Assembly (NCBI GenBank): GCA_030674185.1
Contig: JAPXFY010000026.1
Span: forward strand, 56,390,252 to 56,454,251
Length of the DNA stretch: 64,000 nucleotides
Direction of reading: 5' to 3'
DNA from: Monoplex corrugatus
Taxonomy: Eukaryota > Mollusca > Gastropoda > Littorinimorpha > Ranellidae
The notes under the pieces were generated by a model. The model searched no databases, was not told where the DNA came from, and worked only from the letters and a program-made list of their open reading frames with translations. Position 1 is the first letter of the stretch; each line of letters begins with the position of its first letter. Positions 1-10,223 of this stretch are shown here, one piece after another. Both the position numbers and the translations under genes were made by a program.

Positions 1-2
1 GT

Positions 3-197
3 TCTTTTTCCTATCAAGCTCCAACCATCTGGAATCAGTTACCTCGCTCTCTTAGATACTCACCCTCTCTGTCCACATTCAAACGCTCCCTCAAAACTCA
101 CCTGTTTCCCAAAACTGGTAATCTCTGCCCCCTTCCCCCCATGTAATGTAATGGTGACATTATGGTGTCTTAGTGTCAATGTATTTGCATGTCATGC

Positions 198-229
<32 letters not shown>

Positions 230-371
230 TGTGTGTGTGTGGGTGCTTCTGTGGGCGTGTGTGTGTGTGCTTGTGATTCTGGTTATATGTTTTGCCATTG
301 TAAACGCCTAGGGCATTAATTTGATTAGGCGTACTAAATGTTCATAATAATAATAATAATAATAATAATAA
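3..371 (+). mobile_element. 3' end of a CR1/L2-like LINE with AAT-repeat tail
   Basis: Positions 3-146 read as the C-terminal tail of a non-LTR reverse transcriptase: APTIWNQLP, then a Leu/Ser-rich stretch, then STFKRSLKTHLF, and a TAA stop at 144-146. The pattern of WNxLP followed by SLxxFKxxLKTHLF is characteristic of the last part of CR1/L2/RTE-like ORF2 proteins. A short 3' UTR follows, containing a GT microsatellite (about 200-262), and it ends in an AAT/TAA repeat (345-371) that looks like the LINE's 3' tail. The element is truncated by the window edge. The clade is a guess from these few motifs. Confidence 0.6.
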
Positions 372-1199
372 TTTGAGAGCAGCCCACGTAAGTCCGTACG
401 TCGAGCAAGTCTTCAGCTTGCCATCCCTCATATCACTGTCTGGCATGTGTTAAAGAGACGATTACACATGAAACCATACAAACTAAGCCTCGTCCAAGCA
501 CTTACTAATGATGACAAGGTGATGCGGAGGACATTCTGTGAGTCAATGCTGGAGATGGAGGAAGGTGATGAAACTCTCTTTTCACGTTTAGTTTTTAGTG
601 ACGAAGCGACTTTCCATTTGAGCGGCACAGTCAATCGTCACAATGTGCGCATTTGGGGAACAGATCACCCACATGAAACTGTTGAGCATGAAAGAGATTC
701 CCCTAAAGTGAACGTCTTCTGTGCTGTGTCTCAAGACAAGGTCTATGGTCCCTTTTTCTCTGAAGGAAACACCGTTACAGGACAAACCTATCTCGAAATG
801 CTCCAAAACTGGCTATTCACTTTACTGCAAGCAGATTCGAATGACTTCATTTTTCAGCAAGATGGAGCACCACCCCATTGGCATCTCGGGGTTAGAGCTT
901 ATCTGAATGAAAACGTGCCTCAGCGATGGATTGGGAGGAGAGGTGCTAAAGACCTTGCTCTCTGTGCTTGGCCTGCCAGATCCCCGGACCTCACTGTGTG
1001 TGACTTTTTCTTGTGGGGGTATGTTAAAGACCAAGTTTATGTTCCACCACTTCCAGCAAGTATCGATGACTTGAAAGATCGAATAACAGCTGCAATCAAC
1101 ACGGTGGACCGTGACATGCTGAGGCGCGTTTGGGAGGAATTCTCATATCGGCTTGATGTTGTCCGCGCTGCCGGTGGTGGCCACATTGAGCACTTATAA
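372..1199 (+). pseudogene. mariner-type transposase, N-terminally truncated
   Basis: An open frame runs from the truncation point to TAA at 1197-1199 with no internal stop. It encodes a partial HTH (SVRRASLQLAIPHITVWHVL), then the DDE/D catalytic region. The first Asp lies in LVFSDEATFHLSG, the second in FQQDGAPPH and the third in ARSPDLTVCDFFLWG. There are 41 residues between the second and third Asp, which is the DD41D spacing of rosa-like mariners. It ends GGGHIEHL. Both catalytic blocks look intact, but without the N-terminal DNA-binding part and 5' TIR the copy should be immobile. It lies downstream of the last in-window RPTP exon, presumably in that gene's next intron. Confidence 0.8.
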
Positions 1200-1317
1200 A
1201 ACATGAAATGAAACTTGAATGTATATACAACACATGTGTTCATGCTAGAGGTTTGTAATTTTTTTCGTTTTTGACACATCACGTGATGATTTTGGCGTAT
1301 TCTTTTTGAAACACCCT

Positions 1318-1321
<4 letters not shown>
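372..1321 (+). mobile_element. 5'-truncated mariner-type (DD41D, rosa-like) DNA transposon
   Basis: The sequence begins inside the helix-turn-helix region directly after the LINE's AAT tail, so the 5' terminal repeat and N-terminus are missing. The 3' end is GAAACACCCTGGTA at 1308-1321. It abuts a TA microsatellite, consistent with the TA target of Tc1/mariner elements. It carries one transposase frame (372-1199). Confidence 0.75.

Positions 1322-1352
<31 letters not shown>
1320..1352. repeat. TA dinucleotide microsatellite
   Basis: An uninterrupted TA run directly 3' of the mariner-type element, probably its target site, later expanded. Confidence 0.9.
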
Positions 1353-1355
<3 letters not shown>

Positions 1356-1449
1356 ATGTAAAAACATAAATATATATATGTAACTTTCCCCAATACATGT
1401 ATGTATATATGTATACATATACATATATATCTATACATATGTGTGTATA

Positions 1450-1642
1450 TATATGTATATAGATAGATAGATACACAGATAGATAGATAGATAGATAGAT
1501 ACACAGATAGATAGATAGATAGATGGATGGATAGATAGATAAATAGATAGATAGATAGATAGATAGACAGATAGATAGATACACAGATACATAGATAGAT
1601 AGATACACAGATAGATAGATAGATAGATAGATAGATACATAC

Positions 1643-1684
<42 letters not shown>

Positions 1685-1686
1685 GG
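1450..1686. repeat. TAGA tetranucleotide microsatellite with ACAC interruptions
   Basis: Imperfect (AGAT)n with periodic ACAC and GATG variants. Tyr/Ile/Ser-rich reading frames across it are artefacts of the repeat. From 1690 to about 2400 I see no gene, only unique AT-rich sequence. Confidence 0.95.
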
Positions 1687-2401
1687 ATGTGGGGGAGATG
1701 AAATTTAAGTTTTTTTAAAGTCATTTCCAACGAAGTGGGTAATGGTAATAGTTGTAAATTTCAATTCATAAAATCTATACTGATTTATTTGGACAAAGAT
1801 AGTGCATACATTATTCTCTCTCTCTCTCTCGTGATTTGATTCCGTCTCTCAGTGTTGTGTTGACGGTAATGTCTTTTTGTTGCCTTGAGCTTTCTTCTTT
1901 TCAAACAGACTGCTGAGAGAACCTGATTCGTGATATACGTAAATAGCAGTTTTGATTTCAGTGGATTGTTGGCTGTGTAGGCCTCTTCATGGTCGTCACA
2001 GTTTTCTTATCTCTTCAAGTGCACGATACTGGTGACATTAGCTATCTGGCCTTTTTCCACACCATCTTTTGGTTTTAATGCATTTATCACCGTAGCCTGT
2101 TTCACATTCCTTATTTTTTGTCTTCATTGAAACGTAGCTATCATTCCTTCCATTTTGGTTGTTAATATATTCAGTTTGTAAAACATACTTATCATGCTTT
2201 CGTGTTCTGGTTATGTGAGAGAAGGCAAGTGAGTGAAAGAGAAAAGCGAGCACCAGAGGGAAGGGGACAGAGAAATGAAAAAGTGAGAATATGTAAGAAC
2301 AGTGTGTGCGTGTGGGTGCGTATGTGTATGACAGAGAGAATAACAACTTGGGCCAAGGGTCATTCAACGAACAGGCTTGGGTATACCCTAGCTCAACATC
2401 T

Positions 2402-2485
2402 TGCGCGCGCGCATACACACATACAGCATACATACATACAAACATATAAATATGTATATATATATGTGTGTGTGTGTCCGCGCGC

Positions 2486-2584
<99 letters not shown>

Positions 2585-2606
2585 TGTGTGTGTGCGAGTG
2601 TGCGTA
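2402..2606. repeat. GT/GC compound microsatellite
   Basis: A short alternating CG tract (2480-2500) followed by about 65 bp of GT and then GCGT steps. Alternating purine-pyrimidine sequence of this kind can adopt Z-DNA. No gene is seen between 2606 and 2740. Confidence 0.95.
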
Positions 2607-2744
2607 TGAGACAGAGTTAGAATGACGGCTTTGTTTGTGTGTGCTTTGTGCCCTGGAGGTTTGACTGTTGTTGGCGATTGCTTTGGTGAATGATGAGAGT
2701 ATGTGCCTTAGCTGGATTCTTGAATCAAGATTTGGTGCCTTATA

Positions 2745-3570
2745 AATGTCGTATCATCATCATCGTCGTCATTATATTATTATTGTTACTATCATTATTA
2801 TTATTATGATGACTGTTATTGTTATTTTATATTTTATTATTTATCATTATTTTATTATTTGTTTATTATTATTCTACTTATTATTATTATTGTTATTATC
2901 ATCACCATCGTCATCGTCATCATCATCTATGCATTCATCATTCAAACGTAGTTATCATTTCTTCAATTTGGTTATTATTACGAATTTGTTTAAATGTCGA
3001 TATCATTCCTTCATTTTCCAATTATTAATACATTCTTCATTAAAATGTTGTTAGCATTCTTTCAGTTTTTGGATATGAATACATTCATTATTGAAATGCA
3101 GCTATTAAGTTTTCGTTATCAATAATTTTATCATCAAATGTATTTATTATTTCTTCCAATACAATTGTTTACCGATACATTTATTATTCAAGTGTATTTT
3201 TCATTCCTTCAGTGTATAGTTATTTATACATTTATTATTCAAATGTAGGTATCATTCCTTAGATTTTCAGGTATTAATAGATTTATTACTAAATGTAGTT
3301 ATCATTCCCTCCGTTCTTAGTTATTAATTAATACATTCATTATTCAAATGTAGCTATCATTCATTCAATTTTTGGTTATTAGTACATTTATTATCTGAAT
3401 GTAGTTATCCTTCCTTCAATTTTTGGAAAGTAACACACTCAACTTTCAAATGAAGTTTCATTCATTCAACCTGTGGTTATAAAAACAACTATTATTCAAG
3501 TGTAGCTATCATTCCCTCAATTTTTGATTCATACACTCGACTTTGAAGCCATTGTTATCGTTCATTCATG
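2745..3570. repeat. ATT/ATC-rich low complexity grading into a diverged ~52-60 bp tandem repeat
   Basis: Positions 2745-2940 are ATT/ATC trinucleotide sequence. From about 2930 a degenerate unit recurs about a dozen times, with the core CATTATTCAAATGTAG, then TATCATTCCTTCAAT, then TTATTAATACA. Copies are well diverged, so this is an old array. No coding potential. Confidence 0.75.
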
Positions 3571-3669
3571 TTCTAACTGTTACTGACGCTAGAGTTCCAT
3601 TCACTTCGCCTGTCCTTTGATTGTCACTGTGTCATCTACATCATCTGTCAGCATGCCCATTTCAGAATC

Positions 3670-5118
3670 ATGCCTTCAGACAATCACTATAAGAAAAATG
3701 ATAATAACAATGTCAATCTTTTAGAATTCACAATATGGAATATCAGAAACAAGAAACCTACCAATGACGAAATCAAAATAATGCTTTCTAAAGCACTAGA
3801 GGTAGGAGTGAAACAAGTCATGAAAAACCATGTGTACAAATTCAACAATACACTGAAGAAACAGAAAGAAGGAGGTGCTATAGGTTTGGAACTTACTGGG
3901 GAGGTGGCTGGCGTGTTCATGTCATGGTGGGATAAACAGATGATGTATAAAATGAAAAATGAGAATATCAAATGTTTACTGTACAAAAGGTATGTAGATG
4001 ATATCAATGTGGGAATTGAGAGTAAGGGGAGAAACAAAGAAAAAGACAATGTGATGATGAACAAGCTCAAACAAATGGGAGAAGAAATACATGATTCAAT
4101 CAAATAAGAAGTTGACTACCCATCGAACCACCCAGACAACAAAGTCCCCATTTTAGATGTAAAAGTTTGGGTTATAAGGGTAAGATTCTCCATGAGTTTT
4201 ATTGTAAAGAGGTCTCCTCTAAGAATGTGGTGCACCAGAAATCTGCTATGCCCTTGAAAGACAAAAGAGTGATACTAACCCAAGACCTACTAAGAGTCAT
4301 ACTCAGATGTAGCCCATTACTACCCTGAATAAAATAGTTGAACATGCAGAAAATTACATCCTAAGACTCCAGTACTCTGGATATAACGCCCACTTCAGAA
4401 GGCAGATTCTTGAGTCAGCATTAAGTGCTTATGAAAAGATAAAGAGGCAAGCAGAGAACGGGGAAAGACCAATGTATAGGAGTAAACACTGGAGGACAAA
4501 GATCAGACAAAAAGAAAAAAGGCAAAAGATAACTGGCTGGTTTAAGAATAAAAAAGACTCTAGAACTAACTACCAATCAGTGCTGTTTGTTCAGGCGACA
4601 CCAAATTCAGTGTTGAAAACAATGTATCAAAAAGAAATTGAAAAATCAGAGCTGAAGATAAAAGTAGTGGAAAGAACAGGAACTAAGAATAAAGACTTGG
4701 TACAAAAATCTTATCCATTTAGACCCCAGAAATGCACTGATAACTGTTTTGCGTGCACTAACGGCAACAGTAAGATCAACTGTCGTAAAAGCAATGTTGT
4801 TTACGAGATAGAGTGCACCTCTTGCGGGATACGTATATAGGTGAGACAAGCAGAGCAGTGAGAATAACAGCCAATGAACACCATAACCAATACATCAAGA
4901 AAGATAAAGACTCAGTCCTTTACAAGCACACTACTGAAAAACACAGTGGCAAAAATGTTCAGTGGAAATTTAGAATAGCAGGACAATACAAAGACGTCTT
5001 GACACGTCAGACAGCTGAGGCAATAAAAATAAAAGAGTTGACGCCTAGTGCCCTGATCAACAACAGAGCAGAATTCATGCATAATGGTCTGGTGAGCTGT
5101 AGTCTCACCAGGACATAG
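3670..5118 (+). pseudogene. Penelope-like RT/GIY-YIG polyprotein, decayed
   Basis: The first block (3670-4107) ends at an in-frame TAA, and the same frame then continues with EVDYPSNHPDNKVPILDV. A frameshift near 4160 leads to the thumb region, which itself ends at a TGA near 4326. The block at 4472-4840 carries the Cys-rich linker and ends VVYEIECTSC. A further frameshift near 4830 leads into YIGETSRAV, the hallmark of GIY-YIG nucleases in this family, running to TAG at 5116-5118. At least two frameshifts and two premature stops make it non-functional as a single protein. The sense strand is opposite to the host RPTP gene. Confidence 0.8.
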
Positions 5119-5250
5119 AAGGCGAAGCAAGGAGATACAGCGCACTTTCGGTGTGGCCGAAACGTTGTGCGTTTTAAAGTGAGTGGTTTTGTCCTATTTG
5201 TGTGTGGTGCATAATTTTTGTATATATATTTTTCAAGAAAAATGAAGAAC
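3670..5250 (+). mobile_element. Penelope-like element, truncated and broken
   Basis: The pieces appear in Penelope-like element order. First comes the C-terminal part of the reverse transcriptase with YKRYVDDINVG (YVDD codons at 3991-4002). Next is the RT thumb region with VILTQDLLRVILRCSP (about 4270-4325). After that comes the linker with a Cys-rich knot, CTDNCFACTNGNSKINC (about 4738-4785), and finally a GIY-YIG-type endonuclease. The 5' part of the RT is missing, and frameshifts and stops separate the blocks. A short 3' region contains GGCCGAAACGTTG (5156-5168). Confidence 0.8.
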
Positions 5251-5339
5251 AATGTCAATCGTGATGATGATGATGATGGTGATCATTTAATGCTGTATAA
5301 AAATTGTTAAAGACTAGTTTGCTCTTTTGCCTTTTTGAT

Positions 5340-5575
5340 TCCATGTCGGTATGGCATGACAAGACTGGGGAGCAGCGAACTCTGGCGCGTGGTCTGCTTT
5401 GATAGAGCAGCAGCAGAATGCTTGTCTTAGGATTTAAGGGAACAGAACTCTGGTGTGGTCTGCTTTGGTAGAGCAGCAGTAGAATGCTTGTCTAAGGATC
5501 TAAGGGCACAGAACTTTGGCGTGGTAGAGCAGCTGATGTCAGTGTAGGCTGTCCTGACTGAAGGCAGAGCCTAAT
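5340..5575. repeat. ~80 bp unit, 2.5 tandem copies
   Basis: The blocks GTGGTCTGCTTTG(G/A)TAGAGC and AGAATGCTTGTCT(A/T)AGGAT recur twice at about 80-bp spacing, with a partial third copy near 5515-5535. No coding potential is seen. Confidence 0.7.
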
Positions 5576-5583
5576 CCTCACCT

Positions 5584-7545
5584 CAGATGTGTACTCACTC
5601 ATGACATTTATATCCTCACCACAGATGTGTACTCACTCATGATATTTATATCCTTACCACAGATGTGTACTCACTCATGATATTTATATCTTCACCACAG
5701 ATGTGTACTCACTCATGATATTTATATCCTCACCACACATGTGTACTCACTCATGATATTTATATCTTCACCACAGATGTGTACTCTCTCATGATATTTA
5801 TATCTTCACCACAGATGTGTACTCACTCATGATATTTATATCCTCACCACAGATGTGTACTCACTCATGATATTTATATCCTCACCACAGATGTGTACTC
5901 ACTCATGATATTTATATCTTCACCACAGATGTGTACTCACTCATGATATTTATATCTTCACCACAGATGTGTACTCACTCATGATATTTATATCTTCACC
6001 ACACATGTGTACTCACTCATGATATTTATATCTTCACCACAGATGTGTACTCACTCATGATATTTATATCCTCACCACACATGTGTACTCACTCATGATA
6101 TTTATATCCTCACCACAGATGTGTACTCACTCATGATATTTATATCTTCACCACACATGTGTACTCACTCATGACATTTATATCTTCACCACAGATGTGT
6201 ACTCACTCATGACATTTATATCTTCACCACACATGTGTACTCACTCATGACATTTATATCTTCACCACAGATGTGTACTCACTCATGACATTTATATCTT
6301 CACCATACATGTGTACTCACTCATGACATTTATATCTTCACCACAGATGTGTACTCACTCATGACATTTATATCTTCACCACAGATGTGTACTCACTCAT
6401 GACATTTATATCTTCACCACAGATGTGTACTCACTCATGACATTTATATCTTCACCACAGATGTGTACTCACTCATGACATTTATATCTTCACCACAGAT
6501 GTGTACTCACTCATGACATTTATATCTTCACCACAGATGTGTACTCACTCATGATATTTATATCCTCACCACAGATGTGTACTCACTCATATTTATATCT
6601 TCACCACAGATGTGTACTCACTCATGATATTTATATCCTCACCACAGATGTGTACTCACTCATGATATTTATATCTTCACCACAGATGTGTACTCACTCA
6701 TGATATTTATATCTTCACCACAGATGTGTACTCACTCATGATATTTATATCTTCACCACAGATGTGTACTCACTCATGACATTTATATCTTCACCACAGA
6801 TGTGTACTCACTCATGATATTTATATCTTCACCACAGATGTGTACTCACTCATGATATTTATATCTTCACCACAGATGTGTACTCACTCATGATATTTAT
6901 ATCCTCACCACAGATGTGTACTCACTCATGATATTTATATCCTTACCACAGATGTGTACTCACTCATGACATTTATATCTTCACCACAGATGTGTACTCA
7001 CTCATGACATTTATATCTTCACCACAGATGTGTACTCACTCATGATATTTATATCTTCACCACAGATGTGTACTCACTCATGATATTTATATCCTCACCA
7101 CAGATGTGTACTCACTCATGATATTTATATCCTTACCACAGATGTGTACTCACTCATGATATTTATATCCTCACCACAGATGTGTACTCACTCATGATAT
7201 TTATATCTTCACCACAGATGTGTACTCACTCATGATATTTATATCTTCACCACAGATGTGCACTCACTCATGATATTTATATCCTTACCACAGATGTGTA
7301 CTCACTCATGATATTTATATCCTCACCACAGATGTGTACTCACTCATGATATTTATATCTTCACCACAGATGTGTACTCACTCATGATATTTATATCTTC
7401 ACCACAGATGTGTACTCACTCATGATATTTATATCTTCACCACAGATGTGTACTCACTCATGATATTTATATCCTCACCACAGATGTGTACTCACTCATG
7501 ATATTTATATCCTCACCACACATGTGTACTCACTCATTATATTTA
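5584..7545. repeat. 38-bp minisatellite, ~51 copies
   Basis: Highly uniform array. Each unit contains ATGTGTACTCACTCATGA, then TATTTATATC, then (C/T)TCACCACAG. The main variants are CATG/GATG and TGATA/TGACA. It lies in the intron downstream of RPTP exon 13. On the gene's strand each unit contains ATGAGTGAGTAC, a good match to a 5' splice site, although it does not resemble the exon 13 donor. Confidence 0.95.
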
Positions 7546-7654
7546 CACTGATCGCTACTATGAGACCATGATTCAATGACTGCTACAAATGCAAGACTGT
7601 TTCTGCTGCAAAAGATTAAGATCATTCAGTGGTTGCTACTGTGCAAAAGTGTAA

Positions 7655-7655
<1 letters not shown>

Positions 7656-7695
<40 letters not shown>

Positions 7696-7757
7696 ACACA
7701 CATACACACGCACACACACACACACATATATACACACACACGCACACACACACACAC
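7656..7757. repeat. CA microsatellite abutting the exon 13 donor
   Basis: A CA/CG-variant dinucleotide run on the plus strand that begins a few bases past the exon 13 splice donor (GTAGGTGTGTG on the gene strand). Confidence 0.95.
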
Positions 7758-7761
7758 CTAC

Positions 7762-7986
7762 CATGGTTTCAAGCAGAATGAACTGATCTCTGAGATAAGA
7801 GCGGCCAGTGATGGGGTTTGGGCGATTGAGCTCCCTGTAGCGAAGGCTGAGGTCATGGGAGACCCATGTGTTGCCGGCGTGCATCTCCTCCAGGACAGCC
7901 TGGTAGACCAGGAGGTAGAGGGGCAGGCTGCTCACCATCAGGGGCCGCTCTGACCGCAGGGCACTCACCACATCGTACACTGATGC
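7762..7986 (-). CDS. RPTP exon 13: end of D1 and D1-D2 linker
   Basis: Seventy-five codons, phase 0 to 0. The acceptor is GACTGGGCAG before GCATCA and the donor is ATG before GTAGGT. It encodes [18 protein letters not shown], matching the last helices of a PTP domain (canonically DVFxxVxxLRxxRxxMVQTxxQY). Here the Q-loop reads [18 protein letters not shown], so the conserved glutamines are absent. The second half, through [19 protein letters not shown] to ILLETM, fits the segment linking D1 to D2, so a D2 should follow beyond the left edge. No further PTP exon is recognisable between 1 and 7761. Confidence 0.9.
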
Positions 7987-9884
7987 CTGCCCAGTCACAC
8001 ACACTTTGCTCACTTGTCTCAAGGCAATTCCTCTACACATGAAATAGGCTTCCATAGTTCTCCACTAACAATCCACTTAAGCAGTATTTCCGTAATTATT
8101 CACCCACATTCAAAAGGAATGTAACTAGTGCAAAAAAAAAAAAAAATCTGGCACAATCGTGATGTGTGTCAAAAGCCTAAGTATTAAAACTTTACATGCG
8201 GCAAGTTCTTGAAATTCTACCTAACTTACGGGTTTAAAGTAATACCATTTCCCTTTGCAACAATGTGTCAGTGAATCAGATTTGGGCTGTATTGCAGTGA
8301 CGAGTATCTCCCCATCTGTAATACTCCATCATGTCCCACAACACACTGTCACTTCATAGAAATTCTGTACTGTGTCATGTATATCTCCCCATCTGTAAAC
8401 TAGCCTCATCACACGCCAAACATCTGTCACTTCATAAAAATTGTGTACCGTGTATGTATATCTCCCCATCTATACATCAGCCTCATCACACGCCAAACAT
8501 CTGTCACTTCATAGAAATTCTGTACTGTGTCATGTATATCTCCCCATCTGTACATCAGCCTCATCACACGCCAAACATCTGTCACTTCATAGAAATTCTG
8601 TACTGTGTCATGTATATCTCCCCATCTGTACATCAGCCTCATCACACGCCAAACATCTGTCACTACACAGAAATTCAGGCTGTACTGTGTCATGTATATC
8701 TCCCCATTTTGTAAATTTGCCTCATTACACGCCAAACATCTGTCACTACACAGAAATTCTATACTGTGTCATGTTTATCTCCCATGTGTAAATTAGCCTC
8801 ATCACACGCCAAACATCTCTCACTTCGTAGAAATTCTGTATTGTGTCATGCATATCTCCCCATCTGTAAATCAGCCTCATCACACGCCTGTCATGCATAT
8901 CTCCCCATCTGTAAATCAGCCTCATCACACGCCTGTCATGCATATCTCCCCATCTGTAAATTAGCCTCATCACATGCTAAACAGCTGTCACTACATAAAA
9001 ATTCTGTACTGTCATGTATATCTCCCCATCTGTAAATCAGCCTCATCACACGTCTGTCATGCATATCTCCCCATCTGTAAATCAGCCTCATCACACGTCT
9101 GTCATGTATATCTCCACATCTGTAAATCAGCCTCATCACACGCTAAACAGCTGTCACTACATAAAAATTCTGTACTGTCATGTATATCTCCCCATCTGTA
9201 AATCAGTCTCATCACACGCCAAATATCTGTCACTACACAGAAATTCTGTAGTGTGTCATGTATATCTCCCCATCTGTAAAACAGTCTCATCACACGTCAA
9301 ACATCTGTCACTACACAGAAATTCAGGCTGTACTGTGTCATGTATATCTCCCATATGTAATACAAGGTTCACAAGAAACTTTTAATTCAAACTGGCTGAA
9401 AACTACTTCAATGTCGATTTACTGGAAAAGACCACCTGTGCTTCGTCACACAAATAACACTCACTGTTCGGCATGCAGCTCTCAGTCTCCGTCCATTGTC
9501 TGTCTGTCTGTCTATCTATCTATCCATCTATCTTATAATTCTTCTTCTTTCAATCATTTCCTTTGGATTCTTTGTGTACCAAGTTTCAAATTATCTGGAA
9601 CTAGAAAAGACAGTGGTTGTACTATAAACACTAGATTGTACAAAAGTGATATGTTTGGGACCTCATCGAAATCCCTCTGGGCAGTATATGATGGCAGCGC
9701 CCATCTTCTTTTTCGTTGCTTTACCTTCTCCAACCATGAATAAGACAGGTACCTATCACAACAGCAGATTGAAATTTACTCGCACAATATTTTTACATTT
9801 TTAAGCGAGATCTGCATCCATGTAGGTAGACGGGAAATACAACCATTTCCCCAAACCAGGCTTGACATATTTTGAATTGTTACT

Positions 9885-9956
<72 letters not shown>

Positions 9957-10162
9957 TGTGTGTGTGTGCGCCTGTGTTTGTGTGTGTGTTCCTTTGACTC
10001 TCTGTCTCTCTCTCTGTAAGCCCAAATTAAACACGCAACTTTTCAGATTGACCAGATCACCTCTGAATCTTTCTCTTTATATCAATATGTGTTATCTGTC
10101 CGTTTCTCTTTTTCATCTCTGCGTGCGTGCGTGCCTGTGTTTGTGTGTGTGTGTGTGTGTTT

Positions 10163-10223
<61 letters not shown>

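Noticed and set aside
1037..1730. Tyr/Ile/Ser-rich frames near 1.0-1.7 kb
   Set aside because: They translate the TAGA and TA microsatellites.
1..7761. D2 phosphatase exons left of exon 13
   Set aside because: No PTP motif (YINA, WPD, HCxxG, QTxxQ) is found on the minus strand there; the region is transposons and arrays.
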